From positions 1 to 9,801 of the forward strand of contig JAJQBM010000254.1 in the NCBI GenBank assembly GCA_021203285.1: a DNA stretch of 9,801 nucleotides. The letters run 5' to 3'. The stretch's first letter is position 1, and each line of letters starts with the position of its first letter. This document shows, in pieces, positions 1 to 8,250 of this stretch. The translations under genes were made by a program, and so were the position numbers. This stretch comes from Clostridiales bacterium (GTDB taxonomy: Bacteria > Bacillota > Clostridia > Lachnospirales > Lachnospiraceae). A model generated the notes under the pieces. The model saw nothing but the letters and a program-made list of their open reading frames with translations. It made no database searches and was not told the DNA's origin.

Positions 1-247
1 GCTCCATATGGTGAATCACAAGGTAATCCAGCTTGCGCCCGTCCAGTGCATGGGAGACATTCTCGAAAAACACGGTGTCAACCGCCTTGTCCACGGTATC
101 AAACAAAACCGTCTTTTCATCCAGCAAAAGATACGAATTGTAGGAAACTCCGTCCGGGACGGAATAAACACCCTCGAACATGGCAAGGCGGCGGTCGCCC
201 CCTCCCACCCAGATCAGATCATCTGTTACTTTTCTTGTACAATACAT
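1..247 (-). CDS. Flavodiiron protein (A-type flavoprotein, FprA-like), N-terminal part only
   Basis: This partial gene reads off the low-coordinate edge of the window; its first 82 codons are visible. Translated by hand, it begins MYCTRKVTDDLIWVGG and contains GVSYNSYLLLDEKTVLFDT, the characteristic opening of the metallo-beta-lactamase-like domain of flavodiiron proteins. These cytoplasmic enzymes reduce O2 to water and/or NO to N2O with FMN and a diiron site, and protect anaerobes. The last visible residues are H80-M81-E82, matching the first His and Glu of the family's H-x-E-x-D-H iron-binding motif; the next codon begins with C, as the usual Pro would. The start ATG lies 14 nt after the carB stop, with a modest purine-rich GTGAGAG stretch before it, so co-transcription with carB is likely. 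The flavodoxin domain lies outside the window, so a rubredoxin-fused variant cannot be excluded. Confidence 0.92.
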   Translation of the reverse strand, partial: MYCTRKVTDDLIWVGGGDRRLAMFEGVYSVPDGVSYNSYLLLDEKTVLFDTVDKAVDTVFFENVSHALDGRKLDYLVIHHME

Positions 248-261
248 AATTCTCTCACTTT

Positions 262-3200
262 CTATAGATTTTTCACTTTCGCGATGTCAATCATTGTCAT
301 CTCATCCCGCGCGGTCTCCAGCGAGAGCGCCAGCGCGTTTGCTGTATCCATGGAGGTCAGGCAGTGGACGCCGGTCTCGATCGCGTTCCGGCGGATGAGG
401 AATCCGTCTCTGGTCTTGTCGCGCCCCTGTGTCGGCGTATCGATGACCAGATCGATCTTGTGCCCGAGAATCAGGTCCATGACGTTGGGGGATTCCTGCG
501 AGATCTTGTTGACCCAGAGGGCGTTCACCCCGTGCTCCTGCAGGTATTTCGCGGTGCTTCGGGTCGCGTAGATGCGGTAGCCCAGCGCCTCAAAACGCTT
601 CGCCACGCCGACCGCCTCCGGCTTGTCCTTGTCATTGACCGTGATGATCATCTGCTTATACTTCGGCAGATGAATGCCCGCGCCGAGGAATGCCTTGTAC
701 AGCGCCTCATTGAAGGTCTTCGCAATGCCCAGACACTCTCCGGTCGATTTCATCTCCGGCCCCAGGCTGATCTCCGCGCCGCGGAGCTTCTCAAAGGAGA
801 ATACCGGCATCTTGATCGCCACATAGTCCGCCTCCGGCGCGATATCGGTCGTGTAGCCCATGCCGCGCAGAGTCTCGCCGAGAATCACCCGGGTTGCCAG
901 ATCCACAATCGGGATTCCGGTCACTTTGCTGATGTACGGCACGGTGCGGGATGACCGGGGATTGACCTCGATCACATAGGCCTCGCCGTTCATAACGATA
1001 AACTGTATGTTGATCAGTCCCACCACATGGAGCGCCTGCGCCAGCCGCTTCGTGTAGTCGACAATCACACGCTTCACCTCATCCGAGATCGTCGGAGCCG
1101 GGTAGACCGAGATGCTGTCGCCGGAGTGGACGCCGGTGCGCTCAATGTGCTCCATAATGCCCGGAATCAGGATGTCCGTCCCGTCGCAGACCGCGTCGAC
1201 CTCGATCTCCTTGCCCATCAGATATTTATCGATGAGGATCGGGTGATCCTGCGCGATTTTGTTGATATTATCAATAAACTCCACGATCTCGTCATCGTTG
1301 AAGGCGATGTGCATTCCCTGTCCGCCGAGGACATAGGACGGCCGCACCAGCACCGGATACTCCAGACGGTTCGCAACCTCCTTCGCCTCCTGCGCGGTAT
1401 AAACCGTACCGCCCGCCGCACGCGGAATCTGCGTTTTCTGCAGAATCTGGTCGAAGAGCTCACGATCCTCCGCCGCGTCCACATCCTCCGCCTTCGTTCC
1501 GAGGATGGGCACGCCCATCTTCATCAGATGCTCTGTGAGCTTGATGGCCGTCTGTCCGCCGAACTGCACCACCGCGCCGTCCGGCTTCTCCACGCGGACC
1601 ACATTCTCCACATCCTCCGGCGTCAGCGGTTCAAAATAAAGCTTGTCCGCGATGTCAAAGTCCGTGGATACCGTCTCCGGATTGTTGTTGATGATGATCG
1701 TCTCATATCCGGCTTTCGCAAAGGACCATGTGCAATGTACCGAACAGAAATCAAACTCAATGCCCTGTCCGATCCGGATCGGGCCGGAACCGAGAACCAG
1801 AATTTTTTTTCGGTCAGTCGTGCCGTCCGCCTCATCCTCCCCGTCGAAGTAGGAATAATAGTACGGCGTCGCCGCCGCAAACTCCGCCGCGCAGGTATCC
1901 ACCATCTTAAAGGAGGCCGTGATGCCGTTCTCATAGCGCATATTTTTTACATAGGCTTCGCTCTTGCCGGTCAGCCGCGCGATCACCTTGTCCGGGAACT
2001 CGATCCGCTTCGCCTCTTTTAACAGCTCCACCGTCAGAGGCTCGCTGATCAGGCGCCGCTCCATCTCCGCAATGATGGCAATCTTGTCGATAAACCACCG
2101 GTCGATCTTCGTCAATTCATAGATCGCATCGTAGGACATGCCGCGGTGGCAGGCCTCGGCAATGACCCAGATCCTGCGGTCATCCACCACCTTCAGCTTC
2201 TCAACCAACTGATCGTAGGAGAGATCTCGGTACTCCATGGTAAACAGGCTGTCCACATTCTGCTCCAGAGAGCGGATGGCTTTCATCAGGGCGCCCTCAA
2301 AGTTCGTGCAGATGCTCATCACCTCGCCGGTCGCCTTCATCTGCGTGGTCAGCGTCCGCTTCGCCGTGATAAATTTGTCAAAGGGAAGACGCGGAATCTT
2401 GACGACACAGTAGTCTAGCATCGGCTCGAAGCTGGCGTAGGTCTTCTGCGTAACCGCATTTTTGATCTCGTCCAGCGTATAGCCGATCGCGATCTTCGCC
2501 GCCACCTTCGCGATCGGGTAGCCCGTCGCCTTGGAGGCCAGCGCGGAGGAACGGCTCACGCGGGGATTCACCTCGATGACACAGTACTCAAAGCTGTCCG
2601 GATGCAGGGCATACTGAACATTGCAGCCGCCGGTGATCCCCAGCTCCGTGATGATATTCAGCGCCGAGGAGCGGAGCATCTGGTACTCCTTATCGCTCAG
2701 CGTCTGGGAGGGAGCCACCACGATGGAATCGCCCGTGTGGACGCCCACCGGATCAATGTTCTCCATGTTGCAGACCGTGATGCAGTTGCCGGCGGCATCC
2801 CGCATCACCTCATACTCGATCTCCTTCCAGCCCGCGATGCAGCGCTCCACCAGCACCTCGCCGACGCGGCTTAAGCGCAGGCCGTTTGTCAGAATCTCGA
2901 CCAGCTCCGCCTCATTATTCGCGATGCCGCCGCCGCTGCCGCCCAGCGTGAAGGCCGGGCGAAGCACGACCGGATAGCCGATCGTATTCGTAAAACGGAT
3001 GCCCTCCTCAACGGAATGCACAACCTCAGAGGCTGCACAGGGCGCTCCGATCTTTTCCATGGTATCTTTAAATGCCTGCCGGTCCTCCGCGCGGAAGATC
3101 GTCTCCGCCATCGCACCGATCAGCTTGATTCCGTTTTCCTTTAAAAATCCGGACTCCTCCAACTCCATACCGAGGTTTAAGCCCGCCTGGCCTCCGAGGG

Positions 3201-3465
3201 TCGGCAGAACCGCATCCGGTTTTTCGATGAGAAGGATTTTCTTCAGGACATCCACGGTCAGCGGCTCGATGTAGACCTGATCCGCGATCTGCTTGTCCGT
3301 CATGATCGTAGCCGGGTTGGAATTGACCAGGCAGACCTCGACGCCCTCCTCTTTCAGAGCGCGGCATGCCTGCGTACCGGCATAGTCAAACTCCGCCGCC
3401 TGTCCGATGACGATGGGGCCGGAGCCGATGACCATTACTTTTTTGATCTCTGGATTTTTAGGCAT
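262..3465 (-). CDS. carB: Carbamoyl-phosphate synthase large subunit
   Basis: CarB makes carbamoyl phosphate from bicarbonate, ammonia delivered by CarA, and two ATP, for pyrimidine and arginine synthesis. The 1067 residues match the normal family length (E. coli about 1073). Two homologous ATP-grasp halves are visible. The first starts at VMVIGSGPIVIGQAAEFDY near residue 10 and the second at ILVLGSGPIRIGQGIEFDF near residue 550; each has the E-x-N-P-R signature (VIEVNPRVSRSSAL and VIEVNPRSSRTVPY). A C-terminal MGS-like allosteric domain starts near residue 938 (MIITVNDKDKPEAVGVAKRF). The ATG overlaps the end of carA by 8 nt and has GGGAGGG 7 nt upstream inside carA, so translation is probably coupled. 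The gene ends in TAG, 14 nt before the flavodiiron gene. A run of eight A residues on the coding strand (about 1803-1810) precedes the second ATP-grasp half. The gene looks intact and functional. Confidence 0.99.
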   Translation of the reverse strand: MPKNPEIKKVMVIGSGPIVIGQAAEFDYAGTQACRALKEEGVEVCLVNSNPATIMTDKQIADQVYIEPLTVDVLKKILLIEKPDAVLPTLGGQAGLNLGMELEESGFLKENGIKLIGAMAETIFRAEDRQAFKDTMEKIGAPCAASEVVHSVEEGIRFTNTIGYPVVLRPAFTLGGSGGGIANNEAELVEILTNGLRLSRVGEVLVERCIAGWKEIEYEVMRDAAGNCITVCNMENIDPVGVHTGDSIVVAPSQTLSDKEYQMLRSSALNIITELGITGGCNVQYALHPDSFEYCVIEVNPRVSRSSALASKATGYPIAKVAAKIAIGYTLDEIKNAVTQKTYASFEPMLDYCVVKIPRLPFDKFITAKRTLTTQMKATGEVMSICTNFEGALMKAIRSLEQNVDSLFTMEYRDLSYDQLVEKLKVVDDRRIWVIAEACHRGMSYDAIYELTKIDRWFIDKIAIIAEMERRLISEPLTVELLKEAKRIEFPDKVIARLTGKSEAYVKNMRYENGITASFKMVDTCAAEFAAATPYYYSYFDGEDEADGTTDRKKILVLGSGPIRIGQGIEFDFCSVHCTWSFAKAGYETIIINNNPETVSTDFDIADKLYFEPLTPEDVENVVRVEKPDGAVVQFGGQTAIKLTEHLMKMGVPILGTKAEDVDAAEDRELFDQILQKTQIPRAAGGTVYTAQEAKEVANRLEYPVLVRPSYVLGGQGMHIAFNDDEIVEFIDNINKIAQDHPILIDKYLMGKEIEVDAVCDGTDILIPGIMEHIERTGVHSGDSISVYPAPTISDEVKRVIVDYTKRLAQALHVVGLINIQFIVMNGEAYVIEVNPRSSRTVPYISKVTGIPIVDLATRVILGETLRGMGYTTDIAPEADYVAIKMPVFSFEKLRGAEISLGPEMKSTGECLGIAKTFNEALYKAFLGAGIHLPKYKQMIITVNDKDKPEAVGVAKRFEALGYRIYATRSTAKYLQEHGVNALWVNKISQESPNVMDLILGHKIDLVIDTPTQGRDKTRDGFLIRRNAIETGVHCLTSMDTANALALSLETARDEMTMIDIAKVKNL

Positions 3466-4534
3466 TGCGCTTCCCTCCCATCATATTTAAAAACACGTCG
3501 AAAAGGTACCCGGAATCCTGCGGACCGGGGCATGCCTCCGGATGAAACTGTACCGTGTAAATATTTTTCCCGATATAGCGCAGCCCCTCATTCGTGCCGT
3601 CGTTGACATTGACAAAAGCCGGAACCGCCACGTTGGGATCCAGATGCTCCGTATCCACCACATACCCGTGGTTCTGGGAAGAAATGTACACCCGGCCGGT
3701 CTTTAAATCCTTCACCGGATGGTTCCCGCCGCGGTGTCCGTATTTCAGCTTGTGCGTATCCGCCCCCGCGACCAGCGCCATAAGCTGATGCCCCAGACAG
3801 ATCGCAAAGATCGGCACGTCCGACTCATAGAGCTTCCGAACCTCGTCAATGATCGCGCCGCAGTCCTTCGGGTCGCCCGGACCGTTTGAGAGCATGATGC
3901 CGTCCGGCTTTGCCGCGAGAATCTCCGCCGCCGGTGTCCGCGCAGGATAGGCTGTGACCTCACATCCCCGCTCGTTTAAGGAGCGGGCGATGTTCCGCTT
4001 CGCCCCCACATCCAGAAGCGCAACCTTATAACCGTCCCCCGGAAGGGTGTATTTCTCTTTGCAGGTAACCTTATCCACCACGTTTCCGGTGGTATATGCC
4101 TTCAGCTTCGGAAGAACCTCATCCAGATCATAGTTCTCATTCGTCGTGATCATCCCGTTCATGGTTCCCTTTTCGCGGAGAATCTTTGTCAGGGCGCGGG
4201 TGTCAATGCCCGCAACGCCGGGAATGTCGTATTTTTTCAGGAAATCCTGTATCGTGCCCTCACAGCGGAAATTGCTCGGCATCCGGGACAGCTCCCGCAC
4301 AATATACCCGTCCGGCCACGGCCGCTCCGACTCCATATCCGGCGTAATGCCGTAGTTGCCGATCAGCGGATAGGTCATAACCACTGCCTGTCCGGCGTAG
4401 GATGGATCGGTCAGTACCTCCAGATACCCGGTCATGGAAGTGTTAAATACGATCTCGCTGACGACTTCGCGCGTGGAGCCGATGCTGGTGCCGGCGAACA
4501 CCGTCCCGTCTTCTAAAATCAGAAATTCTCTCAT
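3458..4534 (-). CDS. carA: Carbamoyl-phosphate synthase small (glutaminase) subunit
   Basis: CarA hydrolyses glutamine and passes ammonia to CarB. With the start at 4534 the protein has 358 residues, a normal small-subunit length, and opens MREFLILEDGTVFAG as the family does. The N-terminal small-chain domain contains EIVFNTSMTGYLEVLTDPSY. The C-terminal class I glutamine amidotransferase domain has the nucleophile C246 in AICLGHQLMAL and the His/Glu pair H331 and E333 in VQFHPEACPGP, so the catalytic triad is complete. An in-frame ATG at 4609 would add 25 residues (beginning MPRLLISQESS), but these do not resemble CarA and fall in the hairpin-forming leader. The 4534 ATG has AAGGGG 7 nt upstream, so it is preferred. 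The stop overlaps carB by 8 nt. The gene lies about 108 nt downstream of serS on the same strand. Confidence 0.98.
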   Translation of the reverse strand: MREFLILEDGTVFAGTSIGSTREVVSEIVFNTSMTGYLEVLTDPSYAGQAVVMTYPLIGNYGITPDMESERPWPDGYIVRELSRMPSNFRCEGTIQDFLKKYDIPGVAGIDTRALTKILREKGTMNGMITTNENYDLDEVLPKLKAYTTGNVVDKVTCKEKYTLPGDGYKVALLDVGAKRNIARSLNERGCEVTAYPARTPAAEILAAKPDGIMLSNGPGDPKDCGAIIDEVRKLYESDVPIFAICLGHQLMALVAGADTHKLKYGHRGGNHPVKDLKTGRVYISSQNHGYVVDTEHLDPNVAVPAFVNVNDGTNEGLRYIGKNIYTVQFHPEACPGPQDSGYLFDVFLNMMGGKRNA

Positions 4535-4541
4535 TCGTTGT

Positions 4542-4547
4542 CCCCTT
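4542..4547 (-). promoter_or_regulatory. Ribosome binding site deciding the carA start
   Basis: AAGGGG on the minus strand stands 7 nt before the ATG at 4534. This supports the shorter 358-residue CarA over the upstream ATG at 4609. Confidence 0.75.
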
Positions 4548-4563
4548 TCCTTCCGGAGCGCTT

Positions 4564-4596
4564 TGATATCATAGGACGAACTCTCCTGTGATATCA
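4564..4596 (-). repeat. Inverted repeat with paired TGATATCA palindromes before carA
   Basis: Two perfect TGATATCA palindromes (4564-4571 and 4589-4596) flank complementary AGGA/TCCT arms around a 7-nt loop, with one mismatched pair between the segments. As RNA this could fold into a stem of about 12 pairs, and a further CTT/AAG match lies just outside it. As DNA the two palindromes are centred 25 bp apart and could be an operator. The repeat lies between serS and carA, overlapping the rejected long carA start. Possible roles are transcript attenuation, mRNA processing or repressor binding. I could not match it to the PyrR-binding loop or another known leader, so its function is unknown. Confidence 0.55.
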
Positions 4597-4602
4597 GAAG
4601 AC

Positions 4603-4627
4603 GCGGCAAGGATATCCTCCTCGCCGC
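4603..4627 (-). other. Hairpin just downstream of serS (weak terminator or processing stem)
   Basis: On the minus strand, GCGGCGAGGA and TCCTTGCCGC pair over 10 bp (one G-U) around a 5-nt loop, 15 nt after the serS stop. It is followed by GTCTTCTGATATC, not a run of T, so a strong intrinsic terminator is unlikely. Partial termination, or a stem protecting the 3' end of serS mRNA, fits better. Its centre contains a third GATATC palindrome (AGGATATCCT, 4609-4618). Confidence 0.5.
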
Positions 4628-4642
4628 CTTTGGTTCATCTGC

Positions 4643-5923
4643 TTACTCGATTTTTGTCTTTCCGCCCATATACGGCTGAAGCGCCTTCGGAATATTGACC
4701 GTTCCGTCTGCGTTCAGGTTGTTCTCCAGAAATGCGATCAGCATCCGCGGCGGAGCAACCACCGTATTGTTCAGCGTATGCGCGAAATAGCGTTCGCCGT
4801 CGCTGCCCTTCACACGGATCCGCAGCCGTCTCGCCTGCTCGTCGCCCAGATTGGAACAGCTTCCCACCTCAAAGTATTTCTGCTGGCGGGGCGACCATGC
4901 CTCCACGTCGATGGATTTCACCTTCAGATCCGCCAGATCGCCGGAACAGCACTCCAGCGTGCGGACCGGAATATCCATGCTGCGGAACAGCTCTACCGTG
5001 TACTGCCATAGCTTATCAAACCACATGAGAGACTCCTCCGGCTTGCAGACTACGATCATCTCCTGTTTCTCAAACTGGTGGATGCGGTATACCCCGCGCT
5101 CCTCGATGCCGTGCGCGCCTTTCTCCTTGCGGAAGCAGGGAGAATAGCTGGTCAGCGTCTTCGGCAGCTCATCCTCCGGAATCATCTCATCGATGAAACG
5201 CCCGATCATGGAGTGCTCGGATGTGCCGATCAGGTAGAGGTCCTCGCCCTCGATCTTGTACATCATGGCATCCATCTCGTCAAAACTCATCACGCCGGCC
5301 ACGACATTGCTGCGGATCATAAACGGCGGAATGCAGTAGGTAAATCCTTTGTCAATCATAAAATCTCTGGCATAAGCCGTCACCGCGGAATGCAGGCGCG
5401 CGATATCTCCCTGAAGATAATAGAAGCCGTTGCCCGCCACCTTCCGAGCCGCGTCCAGATCAATCCCGTTGAATTTTCCCATGATATCCGTGTGATACGG
5501 AATCTCAAAATCCGGCGTCACCGGCTCCCCGAACCGCTCCACCTCCACGTTCTCGCTGTCGTCCTTTCCGATGGGGACGGAGGGGTCAATGATGTTCGGG
5601 ATGGTCATCATGATGGTCCTGACCTTTTCCTGAAGCTCACTCTCCGACGCCTCCAGCTCGGCCAGACGACCCGCATCCCGCGCCACCTGCTCCTTTAAGG
5701 CCATCGCCTCGTCCTTTTTCCCCTCTTTCATCAGGACGCCAATCTGCTTGGAGATCTTGTTACGATTTGAGCGAAGGCTGTCCGTCTCCTGCTGCGCCGC
5801 CCGCGCCTGCGCGTCAAGCTCGATCACCTCATCGACCAGCGGCAGCTTGCGGTCCTGAAACTTATTGCGAATGTTCTGTTTTACGATTTCCGGGTTTTCT
5901 CTGAGAAATTTTATGTCTATCAT
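4643..5923 (-). CDS. serS: Seryl-tRNA synthetase
   Basis: This class II synthetase charges tRNA-Ser (and tRNA-Sec where present) with serine, in the cytoplasm. The 426 residues are the usual bacterial length. Residues 1 to about 110 form the tRNA-binding coiled-coil arm, rich in Glu, Lys, Arg, Gln and Leu. The catalytic core follows, with motif 2 at SPCFRKEKGAHGIEERGVYR (Arg about 265) and a motif 3 Arg about 393 in NNTVVAPPRMLIAFLENN. Motif 3 differs from the NGSGLAVGRT form I recall from Bacillus and E. coli SerRS, while the C-terminus (LQPYMGGKTKI) is typical. The ATG at 5923 opens MIDIKFLRENPEIV, the expected SerS N-terminus; an AGGG lies rather far upstream (about 12 nt). The gene has its own promoter, with a leader of about 50 nt, too short for a T-box riboswitch. 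Confidence 0.98.
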   Translation of the reverse strand: MIDIKFLRENPEIVKQNIRNKFQDRKLPLVDEVIELDAQARAAQQETDSLRSNRNKISKQIGVLMKEGKKDEAMALKEQVARDAGRLAELEASESELQEKVRTIMMTIPNIIDPSVPIGKDDSENVEVERFGEPVTPDFEIPYHTDIMGKFNGIDLDAARKVAGNGFYYLQGDIARLHSAVTAYARDFMIDKGFTYCIPPFMIRSNVVAGVMSFDEMDAMMYKIEGEDLYLIGTSEHSMIGRFIDEMIPEDELPKTLTSYSPCFRKEKGAHGIEERGVYRIHQFEKQEMIVVCKPEESLMWFDKLWQYTVELFRSMDIPVRTLECCSGDLADLKVKSIDVEAWSPRQQKYFEVGSCSNLGDEQARRLRIRVKGSDGERYFAHTLNNTVVAPPRMLIAFLENNLNADGTVNIPKALQPYMGGKTKIE

Positions 5924-5978
5924 AACAATCCGTCTTCCCTTTCTTCCTTAATTCGGATTCTGCTCCCTATACTTTCCG

Positions 5979-6007
5979 ATTATACACGGATGAGTGGGAG
6001 GATTCAA
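5979..6007 (-). promoter_or_regulatory. Sigma-A-type promoter for serS and downstream genes
   Basis: On the minus strand, TTGAAT (6002-6007) and a perfect TATAAT (5979-5984) are separated by exactly 17 bp. The -35 box matches TTGACA at four of six positions. It lies between the upstream terminator and serS, predicting a transcription start near 5971 and a leader of about 50 nt. With no strong terminator seen before carA, it probably also serves carA, carB and the flavodiiron gene. Confidence 0.85.
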
Positions 6008-6010
6008 GGA

Positions 6011-6046
6011 GAAAAAGAAAAACTTCGCTGCATCGCAGGAAGTTTT
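6011..6046 (-). terminator. Rho-independent terminator after the GH3-amidase gene
   Basis: On the minus strand, AAAACTTC-CTGC pairs with GCAG-GAAGTTTT around a GAT loop, with one unpaired C, giving a stem of 12 pairs. A T-rich tract, TTTCTTTTTC, follows. It begins about 20 nt after the TGA stop at 6067 and separates this gene from the serS promoter. Confidence 0.88.
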
Positions 6047-6066
6047 CTTCTCATACTTTTCAGATG

Positions 6067-8070
6067 TCAGTTAAATCCGAAATACTCATCGATCCCGTTT
6101 GCAATCCCCTCCACGATCTGATACTGGTACGCGTCCGTCGCCATCCGCTGATCCTCCGTCGGGTTTGTCATGTATCCCATCTCGATGATCGTGGCCGGAA
6201 CCGAAGCCCAGTTGATGCCGGCCATCGTGTCCGTCTCCCAGACATACTCTCTTTTTGCGCCGGTCGCCGCCACCATGTTATCCAAAATGGCCGTCGCCAG
6301 CGCTTTGCTCTCACTGTAGAGCGCGGCATTGTAGGGATTGGAGGACGTCTGGCAGATCGTCATCATGCCGTTTGCGCTGCTGTCCGTGGAACCGTTCGCG
6401 TGAATGCGGACAAACACATCCGCCCCCGCATTGTTGGCAATCGCCGCCCACTCACTGTTGGAGAGATCCACCTCATTCGTCGTCCGCGTCATGATCACCT
6501 GATACCCTCTCGCCTCCAGCTCCGCCTGAAGCTTCAGGGACACCTGAAGGTTCAGCTCATACTCCGCCAATCCGGTGGTTGTCCCGCTGGTGCCGCCGGT
6601 GACTTTGGCCTTCGTCTCGGAAGCGCCCGGCCCAACCGGCTCCTGCTCACTGTTTCCGTATCTCTGATGGCCGGGATCGATGACGACCAGCTTCCCGTTT
6701 GCACCCGCCGTCTCAGTCTCCGCCGCGTCTTCGTCCGCCGTCTCCTCCGAAGTGCCGTCATCCGACACCGTCCCGACGATTTCCTCAACATTCTCCTCCG
6801 ATTCATCCACATAGCTGTCCATCTGCAGCTTCACCTTCAGGATCCGCGTCACCGACTCGTCAATCCGCTCCTCCGTGATCACGCCGGAATTCACCACATC
6901 CAGAAGTCCGCTGTATGCGCTTGCGAAATCCGCCGGCATCAGCAGCATATCCACGCCTGCCTCCACCGCCTTGACGGCAGCCTGAGACGAGGAGTAAATG
7001 TCGCTGACCGCACTCATATTCAGCGCGTCCGTGATGACGATCCCGTCATACCCCATCTCCTCCCACAGCAAACCAGTCACGATCTCCGAAGAAAGAGAGC
7101 ACGGCGTGTCGTCGCCCGTCACCTCCGGCAGGGAAAAATGTCCCACCATGATAAACGAAATGCCCGCCTCAATCTGATCGGCAAAGGGAATCAGCTCCGC
7201 TTCATAAAGCTCGTCCAGCGTCTTGTACACCGCGACAGAGCTCTCGTGGGTGTCGCCGCCGGTCGCCCCGTGTCCGGGAAAATGCTTGATGCACGCCAGA
7301 ACATTTTCCTCCTCCAGACCGGCAGCCTCCTGCGCCACCATCTGGCTGACCAGATCGGCGTCGGATCCGAAGCTTCTCTCCCTTACCACCTGATTTTCAC
7401 TGTTTGTCAGGACATCCGTCACCGGCGCGAAATCCAGATTAAATCCCAGTTCACTCAGGTAGGATCCGATCGTCTTTCCGGCCTCATAAGCCGCTTCGAT
7501 ATCTCCGGAAGCCCCGATGTCGCTCATATCTCCCACATCCGTCACGCCAAAAGTGCTGTTGGAGGCCACCCGCGACACGGTGCCGCCCTCCTCATCCACA
7601 GACAAAAAGATGGGAAGTCCCACCGCCTCCTGACTGTAAGACATGGTGTTGGCCAGCATCTGTTTCGTCTGATCCGGGTCCTTCAGATTCGCCGCCATAT
7701 AGACCAAGCCGCCCACCGGATATTCCCCGATCGCGGCCTGCGTCGCGCTTCCAGCCTGAACCACGGTGTCCACGCCGGTCAGCGCCTCCGGTGTAATGAC
7801 AAACATCTGCGCAACCTTTTCCTCAAGGGTTATGGAGGCCAGCTTAGCCGCAACCCTCTCCGCGAGAAGCTCTTCCTCTGTCTTTGTCTCCTCCGCAGCG
7901 ACATCCTCTGCCGTTTCGTCCTCCGCCTCCGCACTGACCGAAATCTCCTCCGCGATACCGGAGTCCCCCTGCACGGTATCCTTTTTCCCGCAACCGGCCA
8001 AAAGCCCTGCCAGAAGGCAGAGCATAAGGCCGGTACTGATAAACTTTTTCACTTTCATCCTCATTCCCAT
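6067..8070 (-). CDS. Lipoprotein fusing GH3 (NagZ-like) N-acetylglucosaminidase and Amidase_3 domains
   Basis: The 667-residue product starts with a lipoprotein signal: basic KVKK, a hydrophobic stretch, then a lipobox ending LLAGC with C27 as the lipidated Cys. An acidic spacer follows. Residues about 65-410 are a GH3 NagZ-like domain with KHFPGHG (262-268), the D273-x-H275 acid/base dyad of NagZ enzymes, and probable nucleophile D348 in [11 protein letters not shown]. An acidic linker leads to an Amidase_3 domain from about residue 459 with putative zinc ligands H468 (IDPGHQ), E503 (AEYELNL) and H557 (RIHANGS), and catalytic E630 (IEMGYMTN). Both sites look complete. The protein should sit outside the membrane and could remove GlcNAc and cleave MurNAc-L-Ala bonds in murein turnover. 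M5 (8058), with GGGA 6 nt upstream, is an alternative start; GGAG lies 15 nt before the first ATG. The upstream stop is only 6 nt away, and an intrinsic terminator follows. Confidence 0.93.
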   Translation of the reverse strand: MGMRMKVKKFISTGLMLCLLAGLLAGCGKKDTVQGDSGIAEEISVSAEAEDETAEDVAAEETKTEEELLAERVAAKLASITLEEKVAQMFVITPEALTGVDTVVQAGSATQAAIGEYPVGGLVYMAANLKDPDQTKQMLANTMSYSQEAVGLPIFLSVDEEGGTVSRVASNSTFGVTDVGDMSDIGASGDIEAAYEAGKTIGSYLSELGFNLDFAPVTDVLTNSENQVVRERSFGSDADLVSQMVAQEAAGLEEENVLACIKHFPGHGATGGDTHESSVAVYKTLDELYEAELIPFADQIEAGISFIMVGHFSLPEVTGDDTPCSLSSEIVTGLLWEEMGYDGIVITDALNMSAVSDIYSSSQAAVKAVEAGVDMLLMPADFASAYSGLLDVVNSGVITEERIDESVTRILKVKLQMDSYVDESEENVEEIVGTVSDDGTSEETADEDAAETETAGANGKLVVIDPGHQRYGNSEQEPVGPGASETKAKVTGGTSGTTTGLAEYELNLQVSLKLQAELEARGYQVIMTRTTNEVDLSNSEWAAIANNAGADVFVRIHANGSTDSSANGMMTICQTSSNPYNAALYSESKALATAILDNMVAATGAKREYVWETDTMAGINWASVPATIIEMGYMTNPTEDQRMATDAYQYQIVEGIANGIDEYFGFN

Positions 8071-8250
8071 ATTACACTATTCTATCTCCACGATGTATCC
8101 CACTTTTCCGGTCAGATAATCCGGATAGTTGGATATTAGATCCATGGAGGAATCATTCAGGTACCATGTGCCGCCCACACAGAAGAGGTTCATGGCATTT
8201 TCAACAATCTCTCCGTTCTCACCGTCCGCATAGCTCGGCTCTCCGTTGTA

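Noticed and set aside
1803..1810. Run of eight A residues (coding strand) in carB as a programmed frameshift site
   Set aside because: The carB frame is intact on both sides and no alternative product would make sense; at most it is a slippage-prone spot.
1027..2022. Long plus-strand open frames opposite carB
   Set aside because: They lie wholly inside carB, have antisense-type composition and match no family I recognise.
4535..4609. Longer carA starting at ATG 4609
   Set aside because: The extra 25 residues do not look like CarA, overlap the inverted repeat, and the ATG at 4534 has a good ribosome binding site and a family-typical N-terminus.
4603..4627. Strong intrinsic terminator between serS and carA
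   Set aside because: The hairpin is sound but lacks a T run after it; only a weak or processing role is supported.
6064..8139. A 691-codon open frame on the plus strand opposite the GH3-amidase gene
   Set aside because: It mirrors the codon structure of the real gene, is rich in Arg, His and Leu as antisense frames in GC-rich DNA are, and has no recognisable domain. The opposite strand has clear catalytic motifs and a lipobox.
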